Positions 5,935 to 9,179 of a DNA stretch of 9,179 nt are shown one piece after another. Each line of letters opens with the position of its first letter. The first letter of the stretch is position 1. Both the position numbers and the translations under genes were made by a program. The stretch lies in assembly GCA_050331395.1 (NCBI GenBank), contig JBHJGX010000047.1, forward strand, positions 1-9,179. The letters run 5' to 3'. The stretch comes from Thermohalobaculum sp050331395. GTDB lineage: Bacteria > Pseudomonadota > Alphaproteobacteria > Rhodobacterales > Rhodobacteraceae. Under the pieces are notes generated by a model. That model saw only the letters and a program-made list of their open reading frames with translations, ran no database searches and was not told where the DNA came from.

Positions 5935-6396
5935 ATGCCCAAGATCGACCTTGCGACCGCACCGCGCCGCATCGGCATCGACAGTTACCCCGAGCCCTTT
6001 CGTGGCCGCTGTGCCGGCGTCGAGCGGGTGCTCCTGTCCCGGGCGGCGGGGCTCGAGGCGGTGGGGATCAACCTCGTCACGCTCGCCCCCGGCCAGATCA
6101 CCGCGATCCGCCACTGGCACGAGCGCGAGGACGAGCTCGTTTTCGTCGTCGCGGGCACGGTCGAGCTGATCAGCGATGCGGGCGCCGAGACGCTCGGCCC
6201 GGGCAAGGCGGCGGGCTTTAAGGCCGGCACGCTGGACGCGCATCATTTCGTGAACCGGGGCGATGCGCCGGCGACGCTCCTCGAGATCGGCCCGCGCCTG
6301 CCGGACGAGCGGGTGCATTATCCGGACGACGACCTCGCCCTCGTGCGGACCGAGGGCGCCAGCCGGTTCTACCGCCGCGACGGGACCGAGTACTGA
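5935..6396 (+). CDS. Cupin-domain protein, copy 1 (COG3837-like)
   Basis: The 153-aa single-domain cupin starts at ATG 5935. AAGGAGG at 5924-5930 overlaps the preceding stop and lies four bases away. Cupin motif 1 is seen as RHWHEREDELVFVVAG: His60, His62 and Glu67 are the expected metal ligands. Motif 2 is GFKAGTLDAHHFVN, with His103 as the fourth ligand; the usual Pro of this motif is replaced. With all four ligands present, it may bind Fe, Mn, Ni or Zn. The tail YPDDDLALVRTEGASRFYRRDG is shared in form with the next gene. The family is widespread in proteobacteria and mostly uncharacterised; members are sometimes annotated as regulators without evidence. It has no DNA-binding domain, so an enzyme or small-ligand sensor is more likely. 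It is separated from its paralogue by only four bases. Confidence 0.88.
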   Translation: MPKIDLATAPRRIGIDSYPEPFRGRCAGVERVLLSRAAGLEAVGINLVTLAPGQITAIRHWHEREDELVFVVAGTVELISDAGAETLGPGKAAGFKAGTLDAHHFVNRGDAPATLLEIGPRLPDERVHYPDDDLALVRTEGASRFYRRDGTEY

Positions 6397-6400
6397 GCCG

Positions 6401-6883
6401 ATGCCCAAGATCGACCTCGCCGCCGCACCCAAAACACGGGGATCGGACTATCCGCCGCCCCATGGCGCGCCCTTTGCCGACCGGCTCCGGCAGCGCCTCG
6501 GCGATGCGGTGGGCCTCACGCAATTCGGCGTCAGCCTGACCGCTCTGCCGCCTGGTGGCGTCTCCTCGCTCCGCCATTGGCACGAGGTCGAGGACGAGGC
6601 GGTCTTCGTGCTCTCGGGTGAATTGATCCTCGTCGAGGAGACCGGCGAGACGGTGCTCGGTCCCGGCGAGGCGGCGGGCTTCAAGGCGGGCGTCGCGAAT
6701 GCCCATCACTTCATCAATCGCGGGAGCGCGCCCGCGACCTATCTCGAGATCGGCAGTCGGCCCGCGGCCGACCGCTGCCACTATGCCGACGTCGATCTCG
6801 TCGCCCATGATGCGGACGGCCGGAGTTGGTACACCCGCCGCGACGGCACGGCCCTCACCGAGCCCGAAGACCGCTTTCCGTGA
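6401..6883 (+). CDS. Cupin-domain protein, copy 2 (paralogue of copy 1)
   Basis: The 160-aa cupin starts at ATG 6401, four bases after the stop of copy 1. Both proteins begin MPKIDLA, share the motif RHWHE-x-EDE and the segments GFKAG and AHHF, and end in a RRDGT tail, so they arose by tandem duplication. About half the residues of the core match by eye. Putative metal ligands are His59, His61, Glu66 and His102. The middle (VGLTQFGVSLTALPPGG) is closer to the usual form of this family than copy 1, which has drifted at its N-terminal third. There is no good Shine-Dalgarno, so translation is probably coupled to copy 1. The frame is open further upstream inside copy 1, but the conserved MPKIDLA fixes the start. 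The function is unknown; the two copies may form a heterodimer or act on different ligands. Confidence 0.88.
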   Translation: MPKIDLAAAPKTRGSDYPPPHGAPFADRLRQRLGDAVGLTQFGVSLTALPPGGVSSLRHWHEVEDEAVFVLSGELILVEETGETVLGPGEAAGFKAGVANAHHFINRGSAPATYLEIGSRPAADRCHYADVDLVAHDADGRSWYTRRDGTALTEPEDRFP

Positions 6884-6938
6884 TCTGCGGCCGCATTGCG
6901 GGCCGGCCGACCCACCCCGAACCCAAGGCAGGACCCCC

Positions 6939-9149
6939 ATGACCGAGATTTTCCGCCTGAGCGTCGAGGACGGCATCGCCACCATCACCTGGGATCTGCC
7001 CGACGCCTCGATGAACGTGCTGACCCTAGAGGGGATGCGCTCGCTCGACCGGGCGCTCGATGCGGCGCTCGGCGACGCGGCCGTGCGCGCGATCGTGCTG
7101 ACCTCGGCCAAGGCGGAGTTTGCCGGCGGCATGGACCTCTCCGTGCTCGCCACGCTCAAATCCGAGGCCGCGAAGACCGAGCGTCCCGCCGAGACCGTTT
7201 TCGACTTTGTGATGGATCTCCACCGGATCCTGCGCAAAATCGAGACGGGAGGCGCGGATCCGAAGACCGGCGCCGGCGGCAAGCCGACGGTTTGGGCCGC
7301 GCCCGGCACCGCCGTCGGCATCGGGCTCGAGCTTGGCCTCGCCTGCCACCGGCGCATCGTCGCCGACCGCTCCGACGCCAAGATCGGTTTGCCGGAGATC
7401 AAGGTCGGCCTTTTCCCCGGTTCGGGGGGCACCACGCGGCTCGTGCGCATGCTCGGGCTGATGGGGGCAGCGCCCTATCTTCTCGAGGGCAAGACCCCCG
7501 ATCCCGCGCGTGCGAAATCGGCCGGGCTCGTCGACGAGACGGTCGCGCCGGACACACTTCTCGAGCGCGCCCGTGCCGCGGCGGAAGAGCTGGCCGGCAC
7601 CGATATTCGCAAACCCTGGGACCGCAAGGGCTTTAAGATGCCCGGCGGCGCACCCTATACCCGAGAGGGCTTTGAGCTTTTCCTCGGCGGCGTCGCGATG
7701 ACCCACGGCAAGAGCCAGGGCGTCTATCCGGCGGCAAAAGCCATGCTCTCGGCGATCTACGAAGGCGCCCTCGTGCCCTTCGACACGGCGATTCGGATCG
7801 AGGCGCGCTGGTTTACCCATGTGATCCTGGAGCCGACGGCGGCGGCGATGATCCGCTCGCTCTTCCTTAACAAGCAGGCGCTCGAGAAGGGCGCGGCCCG
7901 GCCGGGCGGTGTCCCCGACCGGCGGGTGCGGCGCCTCGGGGTGATCGGCGCGGGCATGATGGGGGCGGGTATCGCCGAGGTCGCTCTGGCGGCCGGGGTC
8001 GAGGTCGTGTTGCTCGATCGGGATGCGGAGGCCGCCGAGGCGGGCCGGGCCCGGGTGAACGCCGCCTTCGACGAGGCGGTTGCGAAACGCCGGATGAGCG
8101 GCGCGGCACGCGACGAGGCGCTCGCCCGGTTGACCCCCTCGGCGGAGATGGCCGCGCTCCGGGGCGCGGATCTCGTCATCGAAGCGGTTTTCGAGGACCC
8201 GGGCATCAAGGCGGATGTGCTCGGCCGCGCCGCCGGCGAGCTCGGCCCCGACGCGATCCTCGCCACCAACACCTCGAGCTTGCCCGTCAGCGAGCTCGCC
8301 CGCGCGAGCGCCGACCCGACCCGCTTCGTCGGCATTCACTTTTTCTCCCCGGTCGCCCGGATGCTCCTCGTCGAGATCATCCGCGGGCGCGACACCGGCC
8401 CCGCCGCCGTGGCGACCGCGCTCGATTTCGTCCGGCAGCTGCGCAAGACCCCCATCGTCGTCAACGACGCCCGGTTCTTCTATGCGAACCGGTGCATCCT
8501 GCCTTACGTCTACGAAGGCGTGATCCTGGTCACCGAGGGCGTGCGCCCGGCGCTCGTCGAGAACGCCGCGAAGGCCATGGGGATGCCGGTCGGACCGCTC
8601 CAGCTGGTCGATGACACCTCGCTCGAGCTCGGGCTCTCGATCGTCAAGGCCACCGCGGCGGCGATGGGCGAGGCCTATCGGCGCACAGGTGCCGACGATC
8701 TTCTCGAGGAGATGGTGATCCGCCGTGGCCGGCTCGGGCGGAAATCGGGTGCCGGGCTCTACGACTACGACGCGCGCGGCAAGCGCACGGGCCTTTGGCC
8801 CGGGCTCAGCGAGATCTATCCGCTGGCGCGGGTGCAGCCCCCGGTGGCGGCAGTCCAGGAGCGGCTGCGGCTGGTGCAAGTGCTCGAGGCGGTCCGCGCG
8901 CTCGAGGACGGCGTGCTAAGCGACATTCGCGAAGGCGATGTGGGGGCAATCCTCGGCTGGGGTTTCATGCCGTGGTCGGGCGGGCCGTTCTCGTGGATCG
9001 ACCGGGTGGGGGCGGAGACGGTGCGGGCCGCGGCCGAGCGGCTGGCGGCGACCCATGGGGAGCGCTTCGCACCGCCCGCGCTCTTGGCCGACATGGCCCG
9101 GTCGGGGACGGGGTTCTACGAGCGTTTCGCGCCGGCAGCAGCGGCCTGA
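6939..9149 (+). CDS. fadJ: FadJ-like enoyl-CoA hydratase/3-hydroxyacyl-CoA dehydrogenase
   Basis: The 736-aa bifunctional enzyme hydrates 2-enoyl-CoA and oxidises the 3-hydroxyacyl-CoA with NAD+. The N-terminal crotonase domain (about 1-215) shows the oxyanion segment FAGGMDL (61-67), the catalytic Glu131 in GIGLELGLACH, and Glu153 in GLPEIKVGLFPGSGGTTRL. A linker of about 110 residues follows. The dehydrogenase part starts with the NAD-binding GVIGAGMMGAGIAEVAL (Gly337, Gly339, Gly342), then HFFSPV (catalytic His467), Glu479 in LVEII and Asn517 in FFYANR. Two C-terminal helical domains end with GWGFMPWSGGPFSWID (672-688). The usual PGF before the catalytic Asn is ARF here, a variant I associate with alphaproteobacterial relatives. 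Length fits FadB/FadJ (about 715-730). The start at ATG 6939 has AGGA five bases upstream, and a 55-base gap separates it from cupin copy 2. The family is certain. Confidence 0.95.
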   Translation: MTEIFRLSVEDGIATITWDLPDASMNVLTLEGMRSLDRALDAALGDAAVRAIVLTSAKAEFAGGMDLSVLATLKSEAAKTERPAETVFDFVMDLHRILRKIETGGADPKTGAGGKPTVWAAPGTAVGIGLELGLACHRRIVADRSDAKIGLPEIKVGLFPGSGGTTRLVRMLGLMGAAPYLLEGKTPDPARAKSAGLVDETVAPDTLLERARAAAEELAGTDIRKPWDRKGFKMPGGAPYTREGFELFLGGVAMTHGKSQGVYPAAKAMLSAIYEGALVPFDTAIRIEARWFTHVILEPTAAAMIRSLFLNKQALEKGAARPGGVPDRRVRRLGVIGAGMMGAGIAEVALAAGVEVVLLDRDAEAAEAGRARVNAAFDEAVAKRRMSGAARDEALARLTPSAEMAALRGADLVIEAVFEDPGIKADVLGRAAGELGPDAILATNTSSLPVSELARASADPTRFVGIHFFSPVARMLLVEIIRGRDTGPAAVATALDFVRQLRKTPIVVNDARFFYANRCILPYVYEGVILVTEGVRPALVENAAKAMGMPVGPLQLVDDTSLELGLSIVKATAAAMGEAYRRTGADDLLEEMVIRRGRLGRKSGAGLYDYDARGKRTGLWPGLSEIYPLARVQPPVAAVQERLRLVQVLEAVRALEDGVLSDIREGDVGAILGWGFMPWSGGPFSWIDRVGAETVRAAAERLAATHGERFAPPALLADMARSGTGFYERFAPAAAA

Positions 9150-9179
9150 CGGGACACCTTGCGCACCCGGGGGGGCACC

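Noticed and set aside
4879..6432. Leftward 517-codon open frame across thiolase, NTF2-like and cupin genes
   Set aside because: It spans four forward genes with clear starts and motifs, and its own translation shows no conserved family.
5935..6883. The cupins as DMSP lyases (DddL/DddQ/DddW type)
   Set aside because: The DmdC-like neighbour made this tempting, but as I recall those lyases have a Tyr shortly after the metal-binding Glu, and these proteins have Val-Phe there. They look like the broad uncharacterised cupin family.
6884..6938. Hairpin or promoter before the FadJ-like gene
   Set aside because: Only a 5-bp CGGCC/GGCCG stem and no -35/-10 pair are visible; the 55-base gap is too weak to call a site.
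7026..8879. Leftward 617-codon open frame opposite the FadJ-like gene
   Set aside because: It is an antisense shadow without recognisable domains; the forward strand holds all catalytic motifs of a FadJ-like protein.

Overview
This window is GC-rich (about two thirds G+C by eye), and its codons end mostly in G or C. Short overlaps (ATGA or GTGA) join many neighbouring genes. The protein families and their order point to an alphaproteobacterium, most likely in the Rhodobacterales (Roseobacter/Paracoccus-like). The assignment rests on recognising family style, not on a database search.

Layout. The left end (1-1173) is transcribed leftward. It holds two hotdog-fold thioesterases of the PaaI type that share a 4-nt GTGA overlap (1173-664 and 667-176), followed by the probable first 30 codons of another leftward gene (91 to the window edge). 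A 133-bp divergent intergenic region (1174-1306) carries a perfect 9-bp inverted repeat around a TTGACC hexamer. From there rightward transcription starts with a 599-aa FAD acyl-CoA dehydrogenase of the long DmdC-like type (1307-3106). A strong hairpin (3113-3152) follows it.

The main block (3221-9149) looks like one rightward operon of eight genes. In order they are: a GST-fold protein with an unusual CxxC motif and a TTG start; an 88-aa protein of unknown function; a 56-aa proline- and arginine-rich micro-protein; a degradative thiolase; an NTF2/SnoaL-like protein; two tandem paralogous cupins; and a 736-aa FadJ-like fusion of enoyl-CoA hydratase and 3-hydroxyacyl-CoA dehydrogenase. The first four junctions are all 4-nt overlaps (GTGA, ATGA, ATGA, ATGA). 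The next two gaps are under 10 nt, and 55 nt separate the second cupin from the FadJ-like gene.

How it fits together. The acyl-CoA dehydrogenase, the hydratase/dehydrogenase fusion and the thiolase supply every step of a beta-oxidation spiral from acyl-CoA to acetyl-CoA. The thioesterases could release free acids from CoA intermediates. No acyl-CoA ligase, electron-transfer flavoprotein or transcription factor is visible, so the substrate is not defined. The best candidates for something undescribed are the 56-aa micro-gene, the 88-aa protein and the paired cupins, all embedded in this beta-oxidation operon.
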